Shown here piece after piece: positions 15,225 to 22,644 of a stretch of DNA of 64,000 nt. The notes beneath the pieces were generated by a model. That model was not told the origin of the DNA. It ran no database searches and saw only the letters and a program-made list of their open reading frames with translations. The stretch is from NCBI RefSeq assembly GCF_008919445.1, contig NZ_VSLG01000005.1, forward strand, positions 1-64,000, read 5' to 3'. Source of the stretch: Serinicoccus kebangsaanensis (GTDB lineage Bacteria; Actinomycetota; Actinomycetes; Actinomycetales; Dermatophilaceae). Position 1 is the stretch's first letter, and each line of letters opens with the position of its first letter. A program made the translations under genes and the position numbers.

Positions 15225-16258
15225 GGTGTCTCCTCCTCGTGGGGCGGTCCCGGGTCGTGCTGACCCAGCAGCGGTGGCGCTGCGTTTGCCGGGGGCCAGG
15301 GTGGCTGCGCGGCGAGCGGCGTGGGGAGCTGCGAGAGGCGCCCGAGGCGCGGATGCTCGACGTGCATGGTGCGTCCGGGTGGGCCGGGCAGGACCTCGTG
15401 GAGCTCGTGCACGGGAGCGGCGGCGATGCCCGCTGCGACGAGCTCGCGGACCGCGTCGGCGCGGGACGTGTGCTCCAGCACGGCCTCGACGTGCTCGGGC
15501 CCGGGGGCGTGCAGCGCGCGGGCCACGGCAGCGTGGTCGGCCGAGTCGATCCAGACCACCCCGTCCCGGCAGGAACATGCGCCGAGCTCGGCGCGCTTCC
15601 GGCCGGTGATGGACTCGTCGCACGGCGTGGTCATGAGGTCGTTCTGTGCGTAGAGCTGCGCGTCCAGTAGGCTGAGCTCGATCGAGCAGCCACGGCCGGT
15701 GGACGCGCGACGCAGGAGCGCGGCGAGGATGGAGCTCGCTGCCAGCGTGGCCGCAGCGAAGTCGGGCAGGCTGACCGCCATCCGCACCGGCACACCTCCA
15801 CCGGTCTCGTCCAGGGCGCCGCTCAGCGCCTGGATGACCGGGTCGTTGGCCGGCCGCCCTGCGGCCGGTCCGTCCGGGCCGAAGGCCGAGACCGCGCAGT
15901 GGACGAGGGTCGGATCGGTGCTGCGCAGGAGGGCCGCGCCCATGCCGAGCCGCTCCGCCGTGCCCGGCCGGAAGTTGTGGACCACCACGTCGCAGGTGGC
16001 TGCCAGTTCCTGGGCCCGGCGCTGATCCTCAGGGCGCTTCAGGTCCAGCGTGATGGACTGCTTGCCCCGGTTGAACCCGAGGAAGATGGCCGACTCGCCC
16101 TCGCGGTAGACCGCACCCATCGACCGGCCGATCTCGCCGCCGGGTGGCTCGACCTTGATCACGTCGGCGCCGAGGTCGGCCAGCATCTGCGTGCACCAGG
16201 GCCCGGCCACGAAGTGAGCGAGGTCCAGGACGCGCACGCCGGTCAGCGGAGAGGTCAT
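15221..16258 (-). CDS. Class III CoA transferase (CaiB/BaiF), operon copy 2
   Basis: The 345-residue protein starts MTSPLTGVRVLDLAHFVAGPWC and continues LADLGADVIKVEPPGGEIGR, the hallmark N-terminus of family III CoA transferases. The expected catalytic Asp lies near residue 165, in SLPDFAAATLAASS. It moves CoA from an acyl-CoA donor to a free carboxylate. At 345 residues it is shorter than the usual ~400 and lacks part of the C-terminal domain seen in the sister gene at 17472. Both ends overlap their neighbours as ATGA. Two different transferases in one operon suggest two carboxylates or an activation/recycling pair. Confidence 0.87.
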   Translation of the reverse strand: MTSPLTGVRVLDLAHFVAGPWCTQMLADLGADVIKVEPPGGEIGRSMGAVYREGESAIFLGFNRGKQSITLDLKRPEDQRRAQELAATCDVVVHNFRPGTAERLGMGAALLRSTDPTLVHCAVSAFGPDGPAAGRPANDPVIQALSGALDETGGGVPVRMAVSLPDFAAATLAASSILAALLRRASTGRGCSIELSLLDAQLYAQNDLMTTPCDESITGRKRAELGACSCRDGVVWIDSADHAAVARALHAPGPEHVEAVLEHTSRADAVRELVAAGIAAAPVHELHEVLPGPPGRTMHVEHPRLGRLSQLPTPLAAQPPWPPANAAPPLLGQHDPGPPHEEETP

Positions 16259-17475
16259 CGGTGGGGAGCCGGCGACGCGTGAGCGACCGATCCGGTGGTG
16301 CCGACGGTCGGGGCCAGGCTCAGCGCCGTCGAGCCGGGGTGGAGCAGCCGGTAGGCAGCCTCGACCACCCAGTAGTTGCCGTAGGGCATGACGTCCTCCA
16401 GGGGGAAGCGGGAGAAGCCGGCACCCGCCTTGTCGGCCGGGAGCCGCCCCCAGCTGCTGTGCAGCAGCACGCCCCCGGGGGAGAGGTGGTCGGTGAACAG
16501 CCGGCCGGCGATCCGGGCCCCCGCCGCCTCGGCCCACCCGACGGATGCGGGGTCGAGCCGGGCGAGGCGGAGCAGGGCGTTGGCGGCGATGGCCGCGCTG
16601 CAGGAGTCCCGAGGCACGGCCGGAGCGGCAGGGTCCTGGAAGTCGTAGAAGGGCACGTCGTCCTCCGGGAGGTGCTCGACGTACCACCGGCAGGTGCGGC
16701 GGGCCACGTCGAGGAAGCGGTCCTTCCCGGTGGCCTCGTAGGCGTTCGTGTAGTTGTGCATCGCCCAGGCCTGACCGCGCGCCCAGGTGGTCTCGTCGTC
16801 ATACCCCTGCAGGGAGTAGCGACGTGCGACGGCCCCGGTGCGCTGGTCGAACTCGATGGCCTGGTGGGCGGAGCCGTCCTCGCGGATGATCCCGTGGTCG
16901 AGCAGTTGGGCGTTGTGCGCCACGGCGACGTCGCGCAGCTCGGGAGCCTGGGGCGCGGCCCAGTAGAAGGGCAGCAGGTTCAGTCCGGTGTCGATCACCG
17001 CGCGGTTCACGCCGAGGACCTGGAAGAAGATCCGCAGCTCGGGGTCGAGGTTCTCGGCATACCGTGCCGTGGCTCGCAGCGCCGCGCCGGCGAGCTCCTC
17101 GTCACCGGTCAGCCTGGCCCCCAGGCAGGAGGCGTAGAAGAGGTCGCTGCCGGCGGCGGAGAACCGCGGCGGCGCGGCCGCGAGGGCACTCGCGACCGTG
17201 TCGGCGAGTCTGGTGGCGGCCGCGCGGACCCGCTCGTCACCGAGGTGCTCGGAGACCAGCCACAACCGGCCGGTGAGGAAGCCGACCCATTGGAAGGTCG
17301 CCCACCGGTGGGGGTCGTAGGGGGCGACCGGTAGGTACCCGCCGGTGCTGTAGCTGAAGCGCGGGACGTGTCCGGGGGGTGCGCCCTCGACCAGCGCCAG
17401 CACCGGATCCAGCCCGGCGCGCACGTCCAGCAGGGCCTGCTCGGCAGACGCGCGCAGCTGCTGACCCGTGGTCAT
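16255..17475 (-). CDS. GH88-family unsaturated uronyl hydrolase-like protein
   Basis: The 406-residue (alpha/alpha)6-barrel protein has the family 88 landmarks. D111 in GSDLFYASCLG and D162 in VIDTGLNLLPFYWA occupy the two catalytic Asp positions. ETTWARGQAWAMHNY (W231, R233) matches the substrate-binding DSSWARGQAWA block, and DSCSAAIAANALLRLA and PYGNYWVVEA close the barrel. Known members hydrate the C4=C5 vinyl ether of unsaturated glucuronyl oligosaccharides released by polysaccharide lyases. There is no signal peptide, so it acts in the cytoplasm. It sits between two CoA transferases, with ATGA overlaps on both sides, an unusual partnership for GH88. Confidence 0.82.
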   Translation of the reverse strand: MTTGQQLRASAEQALLDVRAGLDPVLALVEGAPPGHVPRFSYSTGGYLPVAPYDPHRWATFQWVGFLTGRLWLVSEHLGDERVRAAATRLADTVASALAAAPPRFSAAGSDLFYASCLGARLTGDEELAGAALRATARYAENLDPELRIFFQVLGVNRAVIDTGLNLLPFYWAAPQAPELRDVAVAHNAQLLDHGIIREDGSAHQAIEFDQRTGAVARRYSLQGYDDETTWARGQAWAMHNYTNAYEATGKDRFLDVARRTCRWYVEHLPEDDVPFYDFQDPAAPAVPRDSCSAAIAANALLRLARLDPASVGWAEAAGARIAGRLFTDHLSPGGVLLHSSWGRLPADKAGAGFSRFPLEDVMPYGNYWVVEAAYRLLHPGSTALSLAPTVGTTGSVAHASPAPHR

Positions 17476-18689
17476 CCGCGCTCGCCGTCCTCGGCGACGA
17501 CCCCGGCGGCGAGCAAGGCGTCGACCTCATCCACGGACAGACCGTGCTCCTGCAGGACCGACCGGGTGTCGGCGCCCAGGCGTGGGGGAGCGGTGTGCAC
17601 CGGAGGCCGGGCACCGTCGAAGCGCATCGGGGCGGCCAGGGTGCGGAGCCGCCCGACGGTGGGGTGGTCGACCTCGGCCACGATCTCGTTGTGGACGACC
17701 TGAGGGTCGGTCATCGCCGAGGAGAGGGTGTTGACGGGCGCGCAGGGCACCCCGGCCTCGTGCAGGACGGTGAGCCAGGCGTCGGCGTCGCGCTCGGCGA
17801 ACTGTGCGGCGAGGGTGGGCACGAGCTCGTCCCGGCGGGCCACACGGTCCCGGTTCGAGGCATACCGGACGTCCTCGAGCAGGTCGGACCGCCCCAGGGC
17901 GGCGCAGAGCAGCCGCCAGAATTTGTCGTTGATGACCGACAGGTAGAGGTACCTCCCGTCCTGGCACCGGAACGCCTGGTAGGGGCAGAACTGCGGGTGG
18001 CCGCTGCCGAGGCGCGGCTGGTCCTCACCGTTGATGAGGTATTCCTGTGCCCGCGGGCCGAGGGCGAAGATCTCGGCATCGAGGAGGTTGAGGTCCACCT
18101 GGGCACCACCGCCGTGCCGGGCTCGGCCCAGCAACCCCGCGAGGACGGCTTGCGCCGCGAGCATCCCCGCCGCGAAGTCGGGCACGCTCACCCCCTGGCG
18201 GGCCGGCGGCCCGTCCTCCTCCCCGGTGATGGACATCGCGCCGGACAGGGCCTGCACGATGGGGTCGTTGCCGGCGAGACCGGCATAGGGTCCGTCGGCG
18301 CCGAAGGCCGAGATCGAGACGTAGACCAGCGCGGGGGCGAGGTGCTCGAGCGAGGCCCGGTCGACGCCCAGGGCCGCTGCCTTCCCCGGCCGGAGGTTCT
18401 CCACGACGGCGTCGGCCCCGGCGACCAGGCGGCCGAAGACGTCCTGCCCCTCAGGGCGGGTCAGGTCCAGCACCACGCTGCGCTTGTTGCGGTTGAGGGC
18501 GAGGAAGACCGCGCTCTCGCCCTCGGCATACACACTGCCCGCGTGCCGGGCCATGTCGCCGGCGCCGGGCCGCTCGATCTTGATCACCTCGGCCCCGAGG
18601 TCGGCCAGCAGCATCGTGCACCAGGGGCCGGCGGCGAGATGACTCAGGTCCAGGACCGTCACGCCGGCGAGGGGGAGGTGTGCGGACAT
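17472..18689 (-). CDS. Class III CoA transferase (CaiB/BaiF), operon copy 1
   Basis: This 405-residue, full-length family III CoA transferase contains VTVLDLSHLAAGPWC, LADLGAEVIKIERPGAGD, NRNKRSVVLDL and a catalytic Asp in SVPDFAAGMLAA near residue 168, with a complete C-terminal domain (GVPCAPVNTLSSAMTDPQV). It is the first gene of the minus-strand operon CoA transferase, GH88, CoA transferase, ACAD. I chose ATG 18689 because GGAG precedes it and the family N-terminus begins directly after. It is divergent from an IclR gene 87 bp away, the likely regulator. The carboxylate substrate is not predicted. Confidence 0.88.
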   Translation of the reverse strand: MSAHLPLAGVTVLDLSHLAAGPWCTMLLADLGAEVIKIERPGAGDMARHAGSVYAEGESAVFLALNRNKRSVVLDLTRPEGQDVFGRLVAGADAVVENLRPGKAAALGVDRASLEHLAPALVYVSISAFGADGPYAGLAGNDPIVQALSGAMSITGEEDGPPARQGVSVPDFAAGMLAAQAVLAGLLGRARHGGGAQVDLNLLDAEIFALGPRAQEYLINGEDQPRLGSGHPQFCPYQAFRCQDGRYLYLSVINDKFWRLLCAALGRSDLLEDVRYASNRDRVARRDELVPTLAAQFAERDADAWLTVLHEAGVPCAPVNTLSSAMTDPQVVHNEIVAEVDHPTVGRLRTLAAPMRFDGARPPVHTAPPRLGADTRSVLQEHGLSVDEVDALLAAGVVAEDGERG

Positions 18690-18775
18690 ACGGCTCCGTT
18701 CGTAAATAGGAATGCCGTTCACACTAGTAGGGTGTGCTGGTCCTGGCAACCGGTCAGGCGTGGAGGAGGCGGAGC
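18690..18775. promoter_or_regulatory. Divergent control region, CoA transferase operon / IclR
   Basis: This 86-bp spacer is AT-rich for the region. It contains CCGTTC twice as a direct repeat (18695-18700 and 18715-18720) around GTAAATAGGAATG, and a GGAGGAGG ribosome site for the IclR gene (18762-18769). It must hold both promoters and probably the IclR operator. I see no perfect palindrome. Confidence 0.45.
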
Positions 18776-19543
18776 GTGGTCAGCGACAACGGTCTGGTGC
18801 GGTCGGTCGAACGGGTCACGGCGGTGCTCGAGCTCCTGTCGGCCAGGCGGCAACCCCTGCGCCTGGGCGAGATCGCGCAGGAGCTCGACATCCCGAAGAG
18901 CACCGTCCACGGGCTGCTGCACACCCTGGCGGCCCAGGACCTCGTGCGTCGTGACGAGGAGCAGCGCTACCGCATCTCGATCCGGCTCTTCTCGCTGGCT
19001 GCCACGGCCCTGGGCTTCGAGGACCTGCGCGACGTGGCCCGTCCGGCGATGCGGGAGCTGTCGGAGAGCACCCGCGGGACCGCGAGCCTGGCCGTCCTCG
19101 ACGGTCACGACGTCGTCTACCTGGAGAAGGTGGAGGACCGGAGCAGCCTGGTGCAGGTGGTGACCCAGGTCGGCACCAGGGTGCCGGCGCACATCAACGC
19201 CCTGGGCAAGGCGCTGGTGGGGGCTCTGCCCCCGGGGGAGCGCGAGCGCTGGGTCGACGCCCATACCTTCACCCAGGTCACCGGGAGCACCGTGGGGGAC
19301 CCGGAGGCCTTCCGGGCCCAGCTGGCCGCCCAGGACCGGCTCGGGTATGCGGTCAACGACCAGGAGCTGCACCCTGCCGTGACCGCGTGGGCGGCGCCGG
19401 TCCGGGGTCACGGCGGTCAGGTCGTGGCGGCCCTCAGCCTGGCTCACCTGGGCTCACCTCCGTCCGCCGACCAGATGCACGAGCTGGGGGTGCGGGTCCG
19501 TGACGCCGCTGCCCGGGTGTCCGAGGTCCTCCAGTCCGGGTGA
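18776..19543 (+). CDS. IclR-family transcriptional regulator
   Basis: The 255-residue regulator has an N-terminal winged helix (RLGEIAQELDIPKSTVHGLLHTL, about residues 22-45) and an IclR effector domain (about 80-250: STRGTASLAVLDGHDVVYLEKV, HINALGKALVGALPP). I chose GTG 18776 because GGAGGAGG lies six bases upstream; earlier in-frame starts lack a ribosome site. It is transcribed away from the four-gene CoA transferase/GH88 operon, the classic layout of an IclR regulator and its target. The effector is probably the pathway's carboxylic-acid substrate. Confidence 0.9.
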   Translation: MVSDNGLVRSVERVTAVLELLSARRQPLRLGEIAQELDIPKSTVHGLLHTLAAQDLVRRDEEQRYRISIRLFSLAATALGFEDLRDVARPAMRELSESTRGTASLAVLDGHDVVYLEKVEDRSSLVQVVTQVGTRVPAHINALGKALVGALPPGERERWVDAHTFTQVTGSTVGDPEAFRAQLAAQDRLGYAVNDQELHPAVTAWAAPVRGHGGQVVAALSLAHLGSPPSADQMHELGVRVRDAAARVSEVLQSG

Positions 19544-19576
19544 CCCGCACCCTCGCACGACCCCGTCATCGCGGAC

Positions 19577-20374
19577 CTACTCGTGCCGGAAGTCCGGCTC
19601 GCGTCGCTCCAGGAAGGCGGCTGCGCCCTCGGCGGCGTCGGCGGTGTCGAAGGCGCGGGCGAAGAGCTGGGACTCGTACTCCAGGCCGACCTCGAGCGGG
19701 GCCGTGGCCCCGGTGTCCACCAGCCGTTTGATGAGGCGGACCGCGACGGCAGGGCGCTCGGCCAGCGTGCCTCCCCACTTCTGTGCCTGTGTCGTGGCCG
19801 TGCCGTCGTCGACCACCAGGTCGACCAGCCCGATGCGCAGTGCCTCGTCGGCGTCGATGGGGTCGCCGAACATCATCAGCCGCTTGGCCTGGGCGGCACC
19901 GACGATGCGGGGCAGCAGCTGCGAGCCGCTGGTGCCGGGGAAGACCCCGCGCCGCACCTCCGGCAGGGCGAAGGTCGAGCGTCGGGCGGCGATCCGCAGG
20001 TCGGCGAAGAGGGCGAGCTCCAGCCCGCCCCCGAGCGCCAGACCGTCGACGGCTGCCACGACGGGGCACCGGCAGCGGCGGACCGCCTCGGAGACCCGGT
20101 GCCCCTGCTTGGACACCTCGTAGGCGTTGCCCAGCCGGATGCGCTCCGGGAACTCCTTGAGGTTCGCTCCCGCCGAGAACGCCCGGTCGCCGCCTCCCGT
20201 CAGCACCACGGCGCGCACCCCCTCGTCGGCGGACAGGTCGAGGAAGGTGGTGGTGATGAGGTCCTTCAGCTCGCTGGTGAGGATGTTCAGCGGGGGGTTG
20301 CGCAGCGTGACGGTCGCCACGGCCCCGGCATGCTCCACCGTGAGCAGGGGCGGCACGACGTGGTCGGTGTCCAT
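19577..20374 (-). CDS. Enoyl-CoA hydratase/isomerase family protein
   Basis: The 265-residue crotonase-fold protein keeps both hydratase glutamates: E119 in GLALGGGLELALFADLRIA and E139 in FALPEVRRGVFPG. It also has the oxyanion-hole text AFSAGANLKEF. Both glutamates present favours true hydration of an enoyl-CoA over isomerase or decarboxylase activity. GGAGAGGAAAGG precedes ATG 20374. It is convergent with the IclR gene and divergent from the universal stress protein gene, whose palindromic promoter is shared. It may act after the acyl-CoA dehydrogenase of the neighbouring operon, although it is transcribed separately. Confidence 0.88.
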   Translation of the reverse strand: MDTDHVVPPLLTVEHAGAVATVTLRNPPLNILTSELKDLITTTFLDLSADEGVRAVVLTGGGDRAFSAGANLKEFPERIRLGNAYEVSKQGHRVSEAVRRCRCPVVAAVDGLALGGGLELALFADLRIAARRSTFALPEVRRGVFPGTSGSQLLPRIVGAAQAKRLMMFGDPIDADEALRIGLVDLVVDDGTATTQAQKWGGTLAERPAVAVRLIKRLVDTGATAPLEVGLEYESQLFARAFDTADAAEGAAAFLERREPDFRHE

Positions 20375-20428
20375 GGCCTTTCCTCTCCTCGGTCCGTCCC
20401 GCGGGACGGTGCTGCGTCCACGGGACGC

Positions 20429-20463
20429 TTGACAGGTCTGCGGATGGCATAGTGGTATACCAC
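20429..20463 (+). promoter_or_regulatory. Leaderless promoter with GTGGTATACCAC operator
   Basis: TTGACA (20429-20434) is followed after 18 bp by TGGTAT, which lies inside the perfect 12-bp palindrome GTGGTATACCAC (20452-20463). The start ATG of the stress protein gene comes immediately after the palindrome, so the transcript would be leaderless and a bound repressor would cover the -10. The core matches FadR-type GntR operators (TGGTATACCA). Confidence 0.6.
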
Positions 20464-20874
20464 ATGCAGAATTTGATTCTCGTGGGTTATGTCCCCACCC
20501 CTCAGGGCGAAGCGGCACTCCGGCGGGCCATCCGACTGGCGCAGGAGCAGGACGGTGAGCTCGTGGTCCTGAACTTCTCGAGCGGGGACGCCGTGGTGGA
20601 GGACCGACGGCTCTACGACGACCAGCTCGCCGTGCTGACCGACGTGCTGGACAGCTCGGGAGCCACCTACTCCATCCGGCGCGAGAGCCATCCGGGCAAC
20701 CCCGCCGACGAGCTGCTGGCCACGGCGCGGCAGCTCGAGGTCGACGTGATCGTCATCGGCCTGCGCCGACGTTCGGCCACGGGCAAGTTCCTCTTCGGCA
20801 GCACCGCGCAGCGGGTCCTCCTCGAGGCGGACTGCGACGTGCTGGCGGTCAAACCGCCCCGTGGCCGGGCCTGA
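20464..20874 (+). CDS. Universal stress protein (UspA family)
   Basis: This 136-residue single-domain Usp has an N-terminal NLILVGYVPTPQGEAALRRA strand-helix. Near the C-terminus is the ATP-binding-type pattern G-x2-R-x9-G(S/T): VIGLRRRSATGKFLFGSTAQRVL. I chose ATG 20464 because no Shine-Dalgarno exists and a strong promoter ends right before it. It is transcribed towards the TctCBA transporter but is separated by a second promoter region. Usp proteins are often carried next to TTT or TRAP transporters and are thought to modulate uptake. Confidence 0.83.
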   Translation: MQNLILVGYVPTPQGEAALRRAIRLAQEQDGELVVLNFSSGDAVVEDRRLYDDQLAVLTDVLDSSGATYSIRRESHPGNPADELLATARQLEVDVIVIGLRRRSATGKFLFGSTAQRVLLEADCDVLAVKPPRGRA

Positions 20875-20907
20875 CGCGAGCGAGACCCCGAGCCGTGCCG
20901 CGAACCC

Positions 20908-20967
20908 TTGACAGCCATCGGGAGGATGGTGTTGCGTATACCACGTTCCGAACATTGAGTTCAGAAC
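20908..20967 (+). promoter_or_regulatory. Control region of the TctCBA operon
   Basis: TTGACA (20908-20913) begins a region that contains GTATACCAC (20936-20944), sharing nine bases with the palindrome at 20452. Two 9-bp palindromes follow, GTTCCGAAC (20945-20953) and GTTCAGAAC (20959-20967), spaced 14 bp centre to centre. Two different regulators could read these two site types. The gene starts at 21052, so an untranslated leader is expected. Confidence 0.5.
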
Positions 20968-21051
20968 ACTTCGGACCGGTGCGGCCATCCCGTCGTCGCA
21001 CCGGCGAGACACGCGCAGGCCACCCCGTGTGGCACGAGCAAAGGAGCCCTG

Positions 21052-22083
21052 ATGCGCACGATCCGAGCACTCGCAGTTTCCGTCCCCCTCCTCCTGTGCC
21101 TGGCCGCCTGTGGCGATGACGGCGGCAGCGGGAACGCCGACGGCGGGGGAGAGGCCGATGTCCCCGCCGAGGGCGAGTGGAACGGTGACCTGACCGTCTA
21201 CGTCCCCGCCGCTGCCGGTGGCGGCTTCGACATCATGGTCCGCGGCATGCAGGACCAGATGGCCGAGGCGCTGGGGTCGAGCGTGGTCGTCACCAACGTC
21301 ACCGGCGCCAGTGGCGCGATCGCGGCCGCCGAGATGCTCGACCAACCGACCGACGGCACGTCGATGATGGTGGTGTCGCGCTCGATCTCCTCGGTCCCCT
21401 ACAGCGGCTCGCCGGAGATCGACCCCGTCGTGGACTTCGCCCCGCTCGGGGTCACGGTGCAGGACGTGTCCTCGCTCACCGTCCGCTCGGACGCCCCCTA
21501 CCAGAGCGTCGAGGAGTTCATCGACTACGCGGAGCAGAACCCGGGCGAGATCCAGATCGGGCACTCCGGTGTGGGCAGCGTGTGGCACGCCGCAGGGCTG
21601 CTCCTCGAGGACGCCGCAGGCGTGGAGTTCTCCTTCGTCCCCTACGACGGTGGGGCCGCGTCCAACGCGGCGCTGCTGGCCGGGGAGATCGATGCCGTCC
21701 TCAACGGTCCCTCCGAGACCCGCCCGATCACCGACGGCGGCGACGCCGTCACCCTCGGCGTCCTGGGCGACGAGCGGTCGGCGACGCTGCCGGACGTGCC
21801 GACGCTGCAGGAGGAGGGCATCGACGTCACCTACTACGTCTGGCGCGGCTACGTCGTCAGCGCCGAGACGCCCGAGGCCATCCAGGAGGAGCTCGCCGCC
21901 CGCCTGGAGCAGGCCGCGACCTCCGACGAGTACGTCTCCGCGATGGAGGAGGTCGGGTTCGAGACCACGTGGATCCCCGCCGGCGAGTTCGGTGACCTGA
22001 TCGCCGAGGAGGACGAGCTGGTCCGCGAGCTCTTCGAGGGTGAGGACTTCATGACGACGATGCCGGAGCGGCTGAGCGAGTGA
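21052..22083 (+). CDS. tctC: Tripartite tricarboxylate transporter, substrate-binding lipoprotein
   Basis: The 343-residue TctC/Bug-family binding protein carries a lipoprotein signal with lipobox LAAC (Cys20) and a Gly/Asp-rich linker. The TctC domain follows: VYVPAAAGGGFDIMVRGMQDQM, VTGASGAIAAAEM, IGHSGVGSVWHAAG and VPYDGGAASNAALLAGEIDA. It captures a carboxylate outside the membrane and delivers it to TctA/TctB. AAAGGAG precedes ATG 21052, and its stop overlaps tctB by four bases. The downstream sugar-acid enzymes suggest the ligand is a hexarate, uronate or related acid. Confidence 0.92.
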   Translation: MRTIRALAVSVPLLLCLAACGDDGGSGNADGGGEADVPAEGEWNGDLTVYVPAAAGGGFDIMVRGMQDQMAEALGSSVVVTNVTGASGAIAAAEMLDQPTDGTSMMVVSRSISSVPYSGSPEIDPVVDFAPLGVTVQDVSSLTVRSDAPYQSVEEFIDYAEQNPGEIQIGHSGVGSVWHAAGLLLEDAAGVEFSFVPYDGGAASNAALLAGEIDAVLNGPSETRPITDGGDAVTLGVLGDERSATLPDVPTLQEEGIDVTYYVWRGYVVSAETPEAIQEELAARLEQAATSDEYVSAMEEVGFETTWIPAGEFGDLIAEEDELVRELFEGEDFMTTMPERLSE

Positions 22084-22634
22084 CGTGGTTGGCCCGGTCG
22101 ACGGATCTCGTCTCGGGTGCCGCGACGGTGGCTCTCGGGGCCGCGGTCCTGTGGGCGGTCTCGGACTTCCCGGTCAGTGCGCCGGTGGCGTCCGACCCGG
22201 CGCTGCTCCCGCGCCTGCTCGGAGCCGGGCTGATCGGGTGCGGCGCCCTCCTCGTAGTGGTGCACCTGGTGCGCCGCCGCCTGGGGCTGGTCACGGCTGA
22301 CGACGTCGACAGCGTTCCGCTGGATCTCCCCGAGGAGGCCGAGCAGGCCCGGGAGGCCGGACGCACCGCCCAGGCTCAGGCACCCGCCGTGGACTGGGGG
22401 GTCGTGGGCGGGCTGTCCGTCGCGGTGACCGTCTATGCGGTCGCGGCCTTCCAGCTCGGCTTCATCGTGTCCACCTTCGCCTTCGTGTCGGCCGCGAGCC
22501 TGATCCTCGGGCGTGACCGGAGCAGACGCTCCCTGCTCACCCTCGGCATCTTCGCCGCCGCGGTGGCGACGGTCGCCCACCTCGGGTTCTTCGAGCTGCT
22601 CAGCGTCCGCGCTCCCGACACACCGCTGCCGTGA
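22080..22634 (+). CDS. tctB: Tripartite tricarboxylate transporter, small membrane subunit
   Basis: This 184-residue TctB protein has four hydrophobic segments: residues 10-35 and 40-65, then after a charged loop (DLPEEAEQAREAGRTAQAQ) about 103-125 and 135-180. The GTG start overlaps the tctC stop as GTGA, so translation is coupled. TctB is poorly conserved in sequence but is recognised by size, topology and its place between tctC and tctA. Confidence 0.9.
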   Translation: MTWLARSTDLVSGAATVALGAAVLWAVSDFPVSAPVASDPALLPRLLGAGLIGCGALLVVVHLVRRRLGLVTADDVDSVPLDLPEEAEQAREAGRTAQAQAPAVDWGVVGGLSVAVTVYAVAAFQLGFIVSTFAFVSAASLILGRDRSRRSLLTLGIFAAAVATVAHLGFFELLSVRAPDTPLP

Positions 22635-22644
22635 GGGAGGGGTC

